Source: an uncultured Gammaproteobacteria bacterium (lineage in GTDB: Bacteria; Pseudomonadota; Gammaproteobacteria; CAJQNE01). From it: a stretch of 15,593 nucleotides of DNA. The notes beneath the pieces were generated by a model. It worked only from the letters and a program-made list of their open reading frames with translations, ran no database searches and was not told where the DNA came from. Both the position numbers and the translations under genes were made by a program. Location: positions 1 through 15,593 of the forward strand of contig CAJQNE010000188.1 of NCBI GenBank assembly GCA_905479545.1. The letters run 5' to 3'. Positions 7,084 to 15,274 of the stretch are shown in pieces; the stretch's first letter is position 1; each line of letters opens with the position of its first letter.

Positions 7084-7773
7084 CGAAGTCTTTACATCGC
7101 AACATCGGTTTCGCCCTGGATGGGCGAGTTCATTTCTTTACTCGTGTAAAGAAACCGAACCAAAGAAAACACGCCCAACTTAGCCACCGCAAGCGGTTCC
7201 CTGTGCTGCTCAGATTATCGGGGTTGTCATACGAGGCTTCCTGCCTCGGATGCCAATGTCGGGCGTCCTGCCCTCCACCCTTCAGGCCTAATCCGAAAAT
7301 CTTCCGCTGCTCGGTGGCACATATGGGAGGGGGTCGCACGGCTCGTTGCTTCGCAACGTCGCCACTTTAGGCGACCATACAAACCTGTAGGTGCGAATTC
7401 ATTCGCATATAAAATACGATACTGCGGGTTCGTAGCAATGCGAATGAATTCGCACCTACAAGAGTACTTAACAATCCAGTAGCGATGTTGCGCAGCGACG
7501 AGCCTGTGAGAAGTGCCGTATTTATCGCCGAGCCGCGGAAGATTTCTGAGACCAGGCCCCGAAGGGGTGCCACACACGGACGTGTGGCATTGGCATCCGA
7601 GGCAGGACGCCTCGTATGCCAGCCCTCAGAAATCTGAGCAGTGAGGGAACCCGCAGGGCGATAACTCCGGTGAGGATTTTTTGGTGCCTTTTTGATCCTT
7701 CAAAAAGGACACTCGCCCAACCAAGGGCGAAACCAATGTTCAGGTGTAAAGCTTCGTTGGGAAAGCGGCAGCG
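7067..7773. repeat. large imperfect palindromic repeat element, two head-to-head arms
   Basis: Two arms of about 340 bases face each other around position 7423. The outer ends match as CGCTGCCGCT (7067-7076) and its complement (7764-7773). Next inward are AACGAAG (7082-7088) with CTTCGTT (7752-7758), CTTTACA (7090-7096) with TGTAAAG (7745-7751), GGTTTCGCCC (7107-7116) with its complement at 7725-7734, and GGGCGAG (7122-7128) with 7712-7718. A 31-base block at 7228-7258 matches the complement of 7588-7618 with one mismatch. Each arm also folds on itself into a chain of small hairpins, and the centre holds a separate perfect 23-base inverted repeat. I see no transposase or supported gene inside; short open frames here are chance by-products. 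Best seen as a non-autonomous, MITE-like or structured intergenic repeat. The flank 7774-7886 holds nothing further that I can name. Confidence 0.85.
7386..7460. repeat. REP-like inverted doublet at the palindrome centre
   Basis: A perfect 23-base inverted repeat, 7386-7408 against 7438-7460, starts TGTAGGTGCGAATTC and has a 29-base spacer. Each half contains its own shorter palindrome, GCGAATTCATTCGC-like. The arrangement resembles REP doublets (BIMEs) found between genes in Pseudomonas and related gammaproteobacteria, which are mobilised by RAYT transposases. No RAYT gene is in the window. The perfect match of the halves contrasts with the diverged outer arms, suggesting later insertion or stronger conservation. 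Confidence 0.8.
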
Positions 7774-7886
7774 CTAAGTAGAGGCTTAAACACTGAAACC
7801 CTACAACGCTGTTAGACGCACTGAGGCGAGCAAACTAAAGTAATTTTTTCGCTTCAAACTCCGACCGGAGCGGGCTCAAGCTAAAA

Positions 7887-8210
7887 CTAAAACCGAATCC
7901 TTCCCGCCATCATATCCCCATACATAACCCAATCCCCTCTCAAGCTATACAGCGGATACTTAAACGTCGCCGGCTTATTATGCTCAAAGAAGAAATGTCC
8001 CACCCAGGCAAAGCCGTAACCCATAACCGGCACAAACAATAAAAACGCCAGGTTGAAGGTAATCAACGCAGCCAGCACTAACAAAATAACGCCCGTGCTA
8101 CCGATAAAATGCAAGCGGCGGCAGGTGCGGTTGCTGTGTTCAGCTAAATAGTAAGGGTAAAACTCTTTAAAGGAATCGAACTGTCGTTCAGCACTCGCAT
8201 CGCTACTCAT
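7887..8210 (-). CDS. Mpo1-like (DUF962) small membrane protein
   Basis: A 107-residue protein of the DUF962 / Mpo1-like family. The yeast member Mpo1 is an iron-dependent dioxygenase that alpha-oxidises 2-hydroxy fatty acids; the bacterial role is not established. Family features seen are YYLAEHSNRTCRRLHFIG with H25 and H34, two hydrophobic segments (about 37-53 and 55-72), GHFFFEHNKPATF with H72 and H77, and YPLYSLRGDW at 85-94. The four histidines are the expected metal-binding set. The ATG at 8210 fits the family N terminus; a GGAG lies about 11 bases upstream. It sits 89 bases downstream of the RND permease gene on the same strand and could be read from the efflux operon or from its own promoter. 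A fatty-acid role would fit the thiolase elsewhere in the window only loosely. Confidence 0.88.
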   Translation of the reverse strand: MSSDASAERQFDSFKEFYPYYLAEHSNRTCRRLHFIGSTGVILLVLAALITFNLAFLLFVPVMGYGFAWVGHFFFEHNKPATFKYPLYSLRGDWVMYGDMMAGRIRF

Positions 8211-8233
8211 AATTTATCTGTCTCCAGTCGCAC

Positions 8234-8253
8234 GCCAATGATTCGTCATTGGC
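8234..8253. other. perfect hairpin with TTCG loop after the permease gene
   Basis: GCCAATGA (8234-8241), loop TTCG (8242-8245), TCATTGGC (8246-8253) form an eight-pair perfect stem. It lies between the permease stop and the start of the Mpo1-like gene. Without a T-run on the minus strand it is not a clear intrinsic terminator. It may act as an mRNA 3'-end stabiliser or a weak stop within the unit. Confidence 0.4.
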
Positions 8254-8299
8254 CAATGTTGTTAGATTAATACTATCGGTTCACTTATCAGCAGCCAAC

Positions 8300-11200
8300 C
8301 TATACCGGGTTGTTGATATCTCGCTGCTGGCTAGCCGGTTCGCGGCTACCATAAACGTATTTAAACGCTCTAACGATATCATCCAGTATTAAATAATGAA
8401 TCGGTATAAGCATTAACGTTATGGCCGTTGCGAACAGAATACCAAATCCTAGCGACACTGCCATTGGGATTAAGAACTGCGCCTGCGTGCTTTTCTCTAG
8501 AAAAATAAGCGGCATGAGCCCGGCAAAAGTCGTCAGTGATGTGAGTAACACCGCCCGGAAACGCGCCGCGCCAGCGCTACTGGCGGCATCGAACACTGAT
8601 TTTCCGCTTGCCCGTTGGCGATTTACGTAGTCGACCAGTACCAAACTGTCGTTCACCACCACGCCCACCAACGCCAGCATGCCAAGCACAGAGAGAATAC
8701 TGAGATTCATGCCCAATATTATGTGGCCGATAATTGCACCCACCACACCAAACGGAATAATCGACATCACAATTAACGGCTGTAGATACGATTTAAACGG
8801 AATGGCCAACATGCCGTAAATCATTAGCAGCACAATGGCCAAACCAATATATAGACTGCTAAACGTATCGGCCTGCTCGCGGGCTTCACCTTCGAGGTCA
8901 GCAGTCATATCCGGATAGGCCGACACCAGCTCTGCCGCGTAAGCACTCAAATCCGCTTTAATAGCCTCAATATCTGCATTTTCCTTATCTACATCAGCGC
9001 TGACACTCGAAATGCGGTTGCGATCAATCCGCTGAATGCTATCCACCGAGCGACTTATGCTGCTATTCGCGACCACGCTAAACGGTACTTGTCGACCGTC
9101 GGCGGTGCGGATTTTCATATTTTGTAAATTCGCTAACGACTGGCGCTCACTCTCCGGGTAACGCACCATTACCCGCACGTCATCGCGGCCACGTTGAATA
9201 CGCTGGGCTTCAACGCCGAAGAACGCCGCTCGAACCTGTTGCGCCAAATCCTGATCTGAAATACCCAGCTGCTCAGCGGCAGGTGTCAGCGTTAGTTGCA
9301 TTTCCTGCTTACCACTACTCAGTGAATCGGTAATATCAAACGCTTCAGGATAGCTCGCCAACCGCACTTTCAATTTTGCTATTACCTCCCGCATATCGTC
9401 AAAACTACGACCCTTCAGTCGCACTTCCAACGGCGAACCGCCGCGGCCAATTTCGGCACGATAGCTAAGCTCTTGTGCGCCGGGAACCTGACCGACAGCT
9501 TTACGCAATTCGCCGACTATCTCTGAGCTCGTCACGGCTGAAGTGCGCTCCTCTGGCGGCATAATCTCTAGCCTGATTTGCCCGCGGTTACTCTGTACGC
9601 TACTGCCACCAGAACCAATCGAAACAAAGATATCCTGGATAACCGATTCGCCGGATTTCTGATCAATATATTTGTCGCGCAACTTGAACGCCTCATCGGC
9701 GATACGCTGCACATGACGGTCAGTAACCGCAAACGGTGTGCCGCTGGGCATCGTTAACGACACAGTGGCCAGTTCACTTTGCACCGTCGGGAAAAATACG
9801 AAACGTATACCACCGCTAAACACAATTGCCAGCGCGATAAGCGTCCCGGCGAAAAACATCGACCACACCGCATAGCGCCACCGCAGTGCCAGCTCCAGTA
9901 TGGGCTGGTAGATATGTTGAATAATCCACTCAAGCCCATCAGCGATTACGCGCTGAACCCGCCGGAAATAGCTACCAATACCGGTCTTTTTTTCAGCTTT
10001 CAAGTGGCTTAAATGGGCGGGCAAAATAAACTTTGATTCGATAAGGGAAAATAGTAATACCGGAATAACAACTAGCGGGATTTGGGCGAAAATTTGCCCA
10101 CGCCGCCCTTCAAGAAACAGAATGGGCAGGAACGCTACCGCAGTTGTTAACACACCAAAGGTAACCGGAACCGCCACTTCTTTGGTGCCTTCTATTGCCG
10201 CCTTTAAGCCATCGCCATGACGTAACTGGTGAGTATAAATATTCTCACCGGTCACAATTGCATCGTCTACCACGATGCCTAAAACCAAAATAAAACCGAA
10301 CAGACTAACGATATTGATCGTTGCCCCGAGCATCGGTAGTAACGCCAGCGCGCCCATAAAGCACACCGGGATACCAACGCAAACCCACACCGCGACTGAA
10401 AACCGCAGGAACAACGTGAGCAGAATAAAAATTAGTAGGCCACCCTGCATTGCGCTTTGCAGCAGAGTGCCGAGGCGGCCCTTAACGATTTTCGATCGGT
10501 CGCGCCAGTAGCTGATTTCAACACCCGGCGGTGCCCAACTTTGTGCATCGTCGATATAGGCTTTTACTGCATCCGCTACCGTAATCGAATTCTGCGTACC
10601 CACCTGATAGACATCAACCAAGACTGCCGGTTGCTGGTTGAATCGGGTGGTAAGCGTCTGCTCCTCAAAGCCATCACGCACTTCAGCCAAATCGGCCAGG
10701 GTCAGCCGTGTGCCATCCGGGCGAGCGACAACCACAATCGATTCAAAATCCTCACGTTCATAGGCCTGGCCGACAGTGCGCACCAATACATCGCCAGCAT
10801 CAGTGCGTATTTCGCCTGCCGACAAGTCTAACGAAGAACTACTAATAGCAGTCGCCACTTGTTGCAGCGTTAAGTCATAAGCTTCCAGCGTGCTGGCCGG
10901 AATTTCGATACCAATTTCGTAGGCCCGAACGGCAGTTAGCTCCACCTGGCTTATGTCTGGCAATGCGGTTAGGTCGTCGCGCACACGCTCACCCAGCAAC
11001 CGCAGTTGCTTCTCATCCAGCGGCCCGGCAATTGCGACGGAAATCACTTCGCGCTGGAACTCAGAAACGGTGTAAATCGGCCGTTCGACGTCAGCCGGAA
11101 AAGTACTAATCCGGTCGACGCGATTTTTGACATCGTCTAAAAAGTCACGTTTGTCGTAGCCCCGCTCCAATTCCAACACCACCGAGCCGTTGCCTTCGTT

Positions 11201-11449
11201 TGCGGTGGAGCTCATTTCCTTAATGCCCTCCAAATCAAACACAGCTTCTTCGATCCGTTGAATTACCGCCTCTTCCACCTCGGCTGGTGTTGCCCCGCGG
11301 TACACCATGCCAACCGAGACGCTATCCAGCTCAAACGACGGAAAAACTTCTAGCGGAATGCGGGTTTTTAGGGCAAAAATTCCCGCCACCACAATGGCAA
11401 CGAGCATAAGGTTGGCAGCAACGCCATTTCGAGCGAACCATGCGATCAT
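8300..11449 (-). CDS. RND efflux transporter permease (HAE1/AcrB-like)
   Basis: A 1049-residue proton-driven inner-membrane pump of the resistance-nodulation-division superfamily, full length for the family. It has the two-fold RND layout: a first helix near residues 10-27, a large periplasmic loop, helices from about 332 to 480, a helix near 527-545, a second periplasmic loop, and helices from about 865 to 1020. The proton-relay acid pair D395-D396 is in GIVVDDAIVTGENI of helix 4, and the matching second-half segment is LVGVVVNDSLVLVDYVNR (927-944). Its ATG overlaps the stop of the fusion-protein gene as ATGA, implying translational coupling. With the two upstream genes it should form a tripartite drug or solvent efflux pump. 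Substrates cannot be predicted. Absence of a metal-binding methionine set argues against a CusA-type metal pump. Confidence 0.96.
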   Translation of the reverse strand: MIAWFARNGVAANLMLVAIVVAGIFALKTRIPLEVFPSFELDSVSVGMVYRGATPAEVEEAVIQRIEEAVFDLEGIKEMSSTANEGNGSVVLELERGYDKRDFLDDVKNRVDRISTFPADVERPIYTVSEFQREVISVAIAGPLDEKQLRLLGERVRDDLTALPDISQVELTAVRAYEIGIEIPASTLEAYDLTLQQVATAISSSSLDLSAGEIRTDAGDVLVRTVGQAYEREDFESIVVVARPDGTRLTLADLAEVRDGFEEQTLTTRFNQQPAVLVDVYQVGTQNSITVADAVKAYIDDAQSWAPPGVEISYWRDRSKIVKGRLGTLLQSAMQGGLLIFILLTLFLRFSVAVWVCVGIPVCFMGALALLPMLGATINIVSLFGFILVLGIVVDDAIVTGENIYTHQLRHGDGLKAAIEGTKEVAVPVTFGVLTTAVAFLPILFLEGRRGQIFAQIPLVVIPVLLFSLIESKFILPAHLSHLKAEKKTGIGSYFRRVQRVIADGLEWIIQHIYQPILELALRWRYAVWSMFFAGTLIALAIVFSGGIRFVFFPTVQSELATVSLTMPSGTPFAVTDRHVQRIADEAFKLRDKYIDQKSGESVIQDIFVSIGSGGSSVQSNRGQIRLEIMPPEERTSAVTSSEIVGELRKAVGQVPGAQELSYRAEIGRGGSPLEVRLKGRSFDDMREVIAKLKVRLASYPEAFDITDSLSSGKQEMQLTLTPAAEQLGISDQDLAQQVRAAFFGVEAQRIQRGRDDVRVMVRYPESERQSLANLQNMKIRTADGRQVPFSVVANSSISRSVDSIQRIDRNRISSVSADVDKENADIEAIKADLSAYAAELVSAYPDMTADLEGEAREQADTFSSLYIGLAIVLLMIYGMLAIPFKSYLQPLIVMSIIPFGVVGAIIGHIILGMNLSILSVLGMLALVGVVVNDSLVLVDYVNRQRASGKSVFDAASSAGAARFRAVLLTSLTTFAGLMPLIFLEKSTQAQFLIPMAVSLGFGILFATAITLMLIPIHYLILDDIVRAFKYVYGSREPASQQRDINNPV

Positions 11450-12798
11450 GACTTGGTCGCCGGCGTACGGGAGGCTCGACTATCAGGCCGGTTATTTTCA
11501 GCAGCGCTACCCTCCGGCCTGTCCGTGCCAGCGCCCTTTCGCTTCGCTGATTCTGCTTCCGGTCGCTTATCAAGCTGGCCGGGCAAGCGTACTTTCATAC
11601 CCTCCGTACCGAACGGCGGAGCTGTCACGACCACTTGCTGGCCGTTTAAAGCACCTGCTTCAACCACGGCTGACTCACCACCTTGCCACAGCAACACAAC
11701 GCTCTCTCGCTGTAGCTGCTGCTCATCGTCCAATACAAATACGCTACTCCGCCCCTGTTCCCTGCCCTGAATCGCCGTGGTGGGCAATACCACAACATTC
11801 GACAGCGTCTCACCGCTGATCTGCGCCTCAACGAACTGGCCGATTTTTATCGGCGTTTTTGAGCGCCCTGCTTCAGCAAATGGGTCAACTATCTGCGCAA
11901 TGGCAACCCGCTGCCGACTGGTAGCATCTATGCTGCCTTCGGTACGAATAAGCCGCGCTGACCAGCTTTGCTTTTTGCCGGCAACGGTTGCGCTCAGCGT
12001 GACCGGTGGTTGAGGGTCGCCTACTCGCTCAGGCAGCTGTAAATAGCGTAACTTTGCATCGGCTAACGGCAGGCGCACTTCAACAGCGTCAGTCGCATAA
12101 ATGCTCGCCAGCATGGTTGAAGGCGTTACGTACTGACCAACATCAACATTTTTGCTGATGATACGTCCGTTGTACGGTGCCAGAATGGTACTGCGCTCGA
12201 TCGCTAATTCGGCGATCTCCAACCGGGCCTTTGCCGCCGCAAGGTCAGCTTGCGCTACCTCTAACTGCGGCTTGCGTAACGCCAGAGTAGAAGGCTTTGT
12301 ATTGCCTGAGCTACTTCCAAGGCGCTTAAAGTCGTTGCGGGCCTGACTCCCCAAAGTCCGTTCTTGATTCAGCGCCAGTTGGCTGCGGGCAATCTCGGCC
12401 CTGGAAATCGCCAATTGCGCCCGATACTCCCGGTCATCGATTTGCAGCAGTGTTTCGCCGGCAATAAAAAACCCACCATCACGAAATGACGAACTGATAT
12501 TAACGACTTTTCCCGCTACTTCCGGTTGCAAGGTGCCGGTGGTTCGAGCCTCCACTGTACCCTGACTGCTAATTTTAATGGTGTAGTCAATGGGTTCAGC
12601 TTTGAACACTTCAACCACAGGCTGAGGCCGGGGTGGAGCGCGGCGTTTTGCGGGCTCCTCACCCGATAAAATCATACGACCGACGACGATTGCCACACCT
12701 ATTATGACCATCGGTAGCAGAATGCGCACTAACCAGACAAACACCGGCAACAACTCGCTTTCCGACTGTTCGACAGTGCTTAATTCAGTTCGGCTCAT
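11446..12798 (-). CDS. RND efflux membrane fusion protein (periplasmic adaptor)
   Basis: A 450-residue HlyD/AcrA-type adaptor linking the inner-membrane pump to the outer-membrane channel. A single N-terminal helix (about 23-42) anchors it, with no lipobox. A barrel-sandwich segment follows from about 78 (SSQGTVEARTTGTLQPEVAGKV region) and pairs with ILAPYNGRIISKNVDVGQYV-like sequence at 205-224. An alpha-helical hairpin lies between (about 125-200), and beta-barrel and membrane-proximal domains run to about 405. The last 45 residues are a charged, low-complexity Lys/Arg/Glu/Pro-rich tail, longer than in many relatives. The start overlaps the stop of the outer-membrane factor gene as ATGA, and its own stop overlaps the permease start in the same way, so the three proteins should be made in step. 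Confidence 0.95.
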   Translation of the reverse strand: MSRTELSTVEQSESELLPVFVWLVRILLPMVIIGVAIVVGRMILSGEEPAKRRAPPRPQPVVEVFKAEPIDYTIKISSQGTVEARTTGTLQPEVAGKVVNISSSFRDGGFFIAGETLLQIDDREYRAQLAISRAEIARSQLALNQERTLGSQARNDFKRLGSSSGNTKPSTLALRKPQLEVAQADLAAAKARLEIAELAIERSTILAPYNGRIISKNVDVGQYVTPSTMLASIYATDAVEVRLPLADAKLRYLQLPERVGDPQPPVTLSATVAGKKQSWSARLIRTEGSIDATSRQRVAIAQIVDPFAEAGRSKTPIKIGQFVEAQISGETLSNVVVLPTTAIQGREQGRSSVFVLDDEQQLQRESVVLLWQGGESAVVEAGALNGQQVVVTAPPFGTEGMKVRLPGQLDKRPEAESAKRKGAGTDRPEGSAAENNRPDSRASRTPATKS

Positions 12799-14177
12799 AG
12801 TGTTGTCACCTTGGTTGCATCTGTCTGCGCCGTTAAGGTTGCACTACCACCCAACGCCAACAATAAGTTAATTCGATTTTGTAACCGTAAATTGCTCAGC
12901 TGCAACAAAGTGCTGCGTGCATCCAGCACCCTTCGCTGCGCATCGAGCACGATAAGGATGTCGCTCAGGCCAGCCGCGTACTGGTCGAACGCTAACGCCT
13001 CAGCTTGCGATGATTCCTCCAGCGCTACGGCTACCGCTTTCTCCCGCTCGGCGAAAAATTCATCATTAGCCAGTCCGGCACGCACCTCATTAAATGCGAC
13101 CAACACCGCTTGGGCGTATTCAGCCACAGCAATATCTTTTTGCGCTGCGGCTTGTGCCTGCTCCGCCCGGAGGCGGCCACCATCAAACAGCGGCGCGGTT
13201 AAACCAGCGGCGATATTCCAGACCAAGTCCTGCAAGTCGAACAGGTCTTTAAAGTCCCTGCTGTTTTCGCCAACCGAACCGGTCAGTCGCAACGTGGGCA
13301 ATAAATTTTTCTTCGCAGCGGCATAGCGCGCATTGTTGGCATTCAGTCTTAGTCGCGCGGCCAACAAATCGGGCCTTAACTCAATAGCGCTGGTATTTAA
13401 GTTTGCTGGTAGCGGTGTTGAGTTAGCCGGTAATTCAGCCGTAAGCTCAGGCTGCTGCAGGTTACTGGCCAATAGCTGAAACTCACGCTGCCGTTCCGCC
13501 ACGGTGGACTCAGCTTGTATTAACTGGTTTTGCGAATTGGCCAGGCTGGAGCGTGTCAGCCGAACATCCAGAGCTATAGCAGTACCTTGTAAAAAATTAC
13601 GCTCAATAATTTCAGCATTGTCGGAAAATATATCGCGATTCTTTGCTTGTAAACGCTGTTGGGCCTGAGCTTCGGCAATGTTGAACCAGGCACGATAGCT
13701 GTTAGCGATAAGGTTTAACTGCGTTGCATAAATATCCGCCTCGCTAGCGCGATATTCACTTACCGCGGCTTGATGGCTGAGGCTCAGTCGCTGCCATAAA
13801 TCAACTTCCCAGCTTAGGTTTAGCGCTAGATCATAACTATTGCTTGTTACCGGCGTTAAGCCTGATGTCGAAACAATATTACGTCGAGACCGGTTGCCCT
13901 GGAGCGTCGCGTCAGCCTGCAACTGCCGAGCCGCACCGGCTACCGCCGCATTGGCTGCCGCTAGCCGCGCTCTTGCGGCGCTGGCACTAAGGTCGTTGTT
14001 ATTAGCCAACACCTCGCTAACAGGCGGCTGGGCGTCCGGAAACCAACGCTGCCACTCGCTTACATCAGCCACCGGCAGCGCCGCCGCAGTGGATTGTTGC
14101 GCGGTGTTGGTGGCGCAAGCACTAAGGCCGATACCGAGTGCCAGACCGCAGAATGAGAGGGAGAAAGCTCTAAGCAA
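12795..14177 (-). CDS. outer-membrane efflux lipoprotein (TolC/NodT family)
   Basis: A 460-residue outer-membrane channel subunit, expected to trimerise into a beta-barrel with a long periplasmic helical tunnel. The signal peptide ends in lipobox LSAC with Cys21, as in OprM/NodT-type factors. Two repeats of long Ala/Gln-rich helices are visible, for example around 60-85 and 140-165 in the first half and 275-295 and 355-385 in the second, with paired motifs such as LNLSWEVDLWQRL and AAGLTAPLFDGGRLRAEQAQA-like segments. It is first in the operon, before the adaptor and pump. The start is TTG at 14177; no ATG or GTG lies between it and the upstream in-frame stop, and it gives a sensible lipoprotein signal. 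No strong ribosome site is visible, so the start is somewhat uncertain. Confidence 0.93.
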   Translation of the reverse strand: MLRAFSLSFCGLALGIGLSACATNTAQQSTAAALPVADVSEWQRWFPDAQPPVSEVLANNNDLSASAARARLAAANAAVAGAARQLQADATLQGNRSRRNIVSTSGLTPVTSNSYDLALNLSWEVDLWQRLSLSHQAAVSEYRASEADIYATQLNLIANSYRAWFNIAEAQAQQRLQAKNRDIFSDNAEIIERNFLQGTAIALDVRLTRSSLANSQNQLIQAESTVAERQREFQLLASNLQQPELTAELPANSTPLPANLNTSAIELRPDLLAARLRLNANNARYAAAKKNLLPTLRLTGSVGENSRDFKDLFDLQDLVWNIAAGLTAPLFDGGRLRAEQAQAAAQKDIAVAEYAQAVLVAFNEVRAGLANDEFFAEREKAVAVALEESSQAEALAFDQYAAGLSDILIVLDAQRRVLDARSTLLQLSNLRLQNRINLLLALGGSATLTAQTDATKVTTL

Positions 14178-14310
14178 AATGATGTCGTCGAATAAATATG
14201 CGGTTAGTTATACAGCCCTGTAGAGGATCGATCAGCGGCCTTTACGCGACTTTACCTAACGGTAAGCTTTGGCTCAGAAGGATAAACACTCGCACTCCGG
14301 GAACGCCCAC
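14178..14310 (-). promoter_or_regulatory. upstream region of efflux operon with two inverted repeats
   Basis: This space between the yccA terminator and the efflux operon should carry the operon promoter. A minus-strand TATAAC (14207-14212) could be the -10 element, although the matching -35 is poor. A TACAG-CC-CTGTA inverted repeat (14211-14222) overlaps it, and a TTACC-TAAC-GGTAA inverted repeat (14252-14265) lies further upstream. Both are candidate repressor or activator sites. No regulator gene is adjacent, so this is inference from symmetry and position. Confidence 0.35.
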
Positions 14311-14344
14311 AAAAAAGCCCCGGCAGTCATCGACAGCCGGGGCT
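14311..14344 (-). terminator. intrinsic terminator after yccA
   Basis: On the minus strand AGCCCCGGC (14344-14336) pairs perfectly with GCCGGGGCT (14324-14316) across an 11-base loop and runs directly into six T residues (plus-strand A at 14311-14316). It lies 17 bases past the yccA stop and insulates yccA from the efflux operon downstream on the same strand. Confidence 0.93.
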
Positions 14345-14361
14345 TGACAGAAACTAGCGGA

Positions 14362-15033
14362 CTAGTCTTCGCCCATGCCCATACCTAGCAAGTGCAGCAA
14401 GCTAGAAAACATGTTGTAAATCGACACGTAGAACGTAATCGCAGCGCGGATGTAGTTTGTTTCACGACCGTGAACAATTTCACTGGTTTGATACAGCATT
14501 AAACCTGCCATCAACAGCATAAACATACTGGAAACGGCTAGCGCTAAAGGCTGGAAACCCAAGAAAATATTAGCGATACCGGCAACAAAAGCCACCAGAA
14601 TTCCGACCATTAGCGCGGGGCCCATAAAGCTGAAGTCACGACGGCTAGTTAGCGCGTAACCCGAAAGCCCCAGGAAGATAACTGCGGTGCCGCCCATAGC
14701 CAGCATTACAATTTCAGCACCGTTAGAGAACATGCTCAGGTACATATTCAGCACCGGGCCAAGACCAAAGCCCAACAGTCCGGTTGTTAAGAATACTAAA
14801 CCAATACCGGCCGATGAATCCTCATAGCGCGGCAGTACAAACCACAGCATAACGATGGCAGCAATTGAGCAGCCCAGTGATACCATGGGCGGAACGTTCA
14901 ATACCATTGACACGCCAGCGAGCACTGCGCTGAATACTAACGTCATAGCCAACAGCGCGTAGGTGTTACGCAGCACGCGGTTAGTTGCAATAATGGATTC
15001 GGGCCGTGTGACGACCGAAGGTTGTGTTGCCAT
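14362..15033 (-). CDS. yccA: YccA, Bax inhibitor-1 family membrane protein
   Basis: A 223-residue inner-membrane protein of the BI-1/YccA family with about seven membrane segments. It matches the E. coli protein over its length: VLRNTYALLAMTLVFSA near 20-36, GLLGFGLGPVLNMYLS near 85-100, LTSRRDFSFMG near 128-138, and ETNYIRAAITFYVSIYNMF near 191-209. E. coli YccA binds the membrane protease FtsH as a poor substrate and moderates its attack on the SecY translocon, so a similar membrane quality-control role is likely. The ATG at 15033 gives the family N terminus; AAGG lies about 10-13 bases upstream. It is followed by its own terminator and preceded by a likely promoter, so it seems monocistronic. 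The opposite-strand neighbour is tRNA-Ser, as in E. coli. Confidence 0.95.
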   Translation of the reverse strand: MATQPSVVTRPESIIATNRVLRNTYALLAMTLVFSAVLAGVSMVLNVPPMVSLGCSIAAIVMLWFVLPRYEDSSAGIGLVFLTTGLLGFGLGPVLNMYLSMFSNGAEIVMLAMGGTAVIFLGLSGYALTSRRDFSFMGPALMVGILVAFVAGIANIFLGFQPLALAVSSMFMLLMAGLMLYQTSEIVHGRETNYIRAAITFYVSIYNMFSSLLHLLGMGMGED

Positions 15034-15119
15034 AGCTTTTATCGCCTTAAGTTAAAAACAGATGATTTGGACGTTACTACTTGGCGCGGGTTCCCCACCA
15101 ATGTTCACGCTACCTACTA

Positions 15120-15147
15120 AATATAAGCACCTTTGTACCAAAAACAA
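15120..15147 (-). promoter_or_regulatory. likely yccA promoter
   Basis: Minus strand: TTGTTT (15147-15142), a 16-base spacer, then TATATT (15125-15120). This is a fair sigma70 match about 85 bases before the yccA ATG, leaving a leader of about 80 bases. It is the best candidate that I see in the region between yccA and the tRNA gene. Confidence 0.45.
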
Positions 15148-15232
15148 GGTGGCAGTAACTTTATTTCTGAGTCAATAGCAGGTTATGGCTGAAAATATCT
15201 TTCGCTTATTGCTAACTCATTACAAATTCGTA

Positions 15233-15261
15233 TTGACGGCACGCAGACAAGCCAATATTAT
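15233..15261 (+). promoter_or_regulatory. serT: tRNA-Ser promoter
   Basis: TTGACG (15233-15238), a 17-base spacer, then TATTAT (15256-15261). This is a near-consensus sigma70 promoter ending 13 bases before the tRNA. The following GC-only stretch (15262-15273) is the kind of discriminator linked to stringent control of stable RNA genes. Confidence 0.85.
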
Positions 15262-15274
15262 GCGCGCCCGCGCT

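Noticed and set aside
7059..7577. Overlapping short open frames on both strands inside the large palindrome
   Set aside because: They follow the repeat rather than protein features, have no ribosome sites, and mirror each other between the two arms.
7078..7817. GCCTAAC at 7078 and GTTAGAC at 7811 resemble the core sites of an integron attC
   Set aside because: The spacing is far larger than in known attC sites, the motifs are degenerate and frequent (GTTAGAT also occurs at 8261), and there is no integrase or cassette series.
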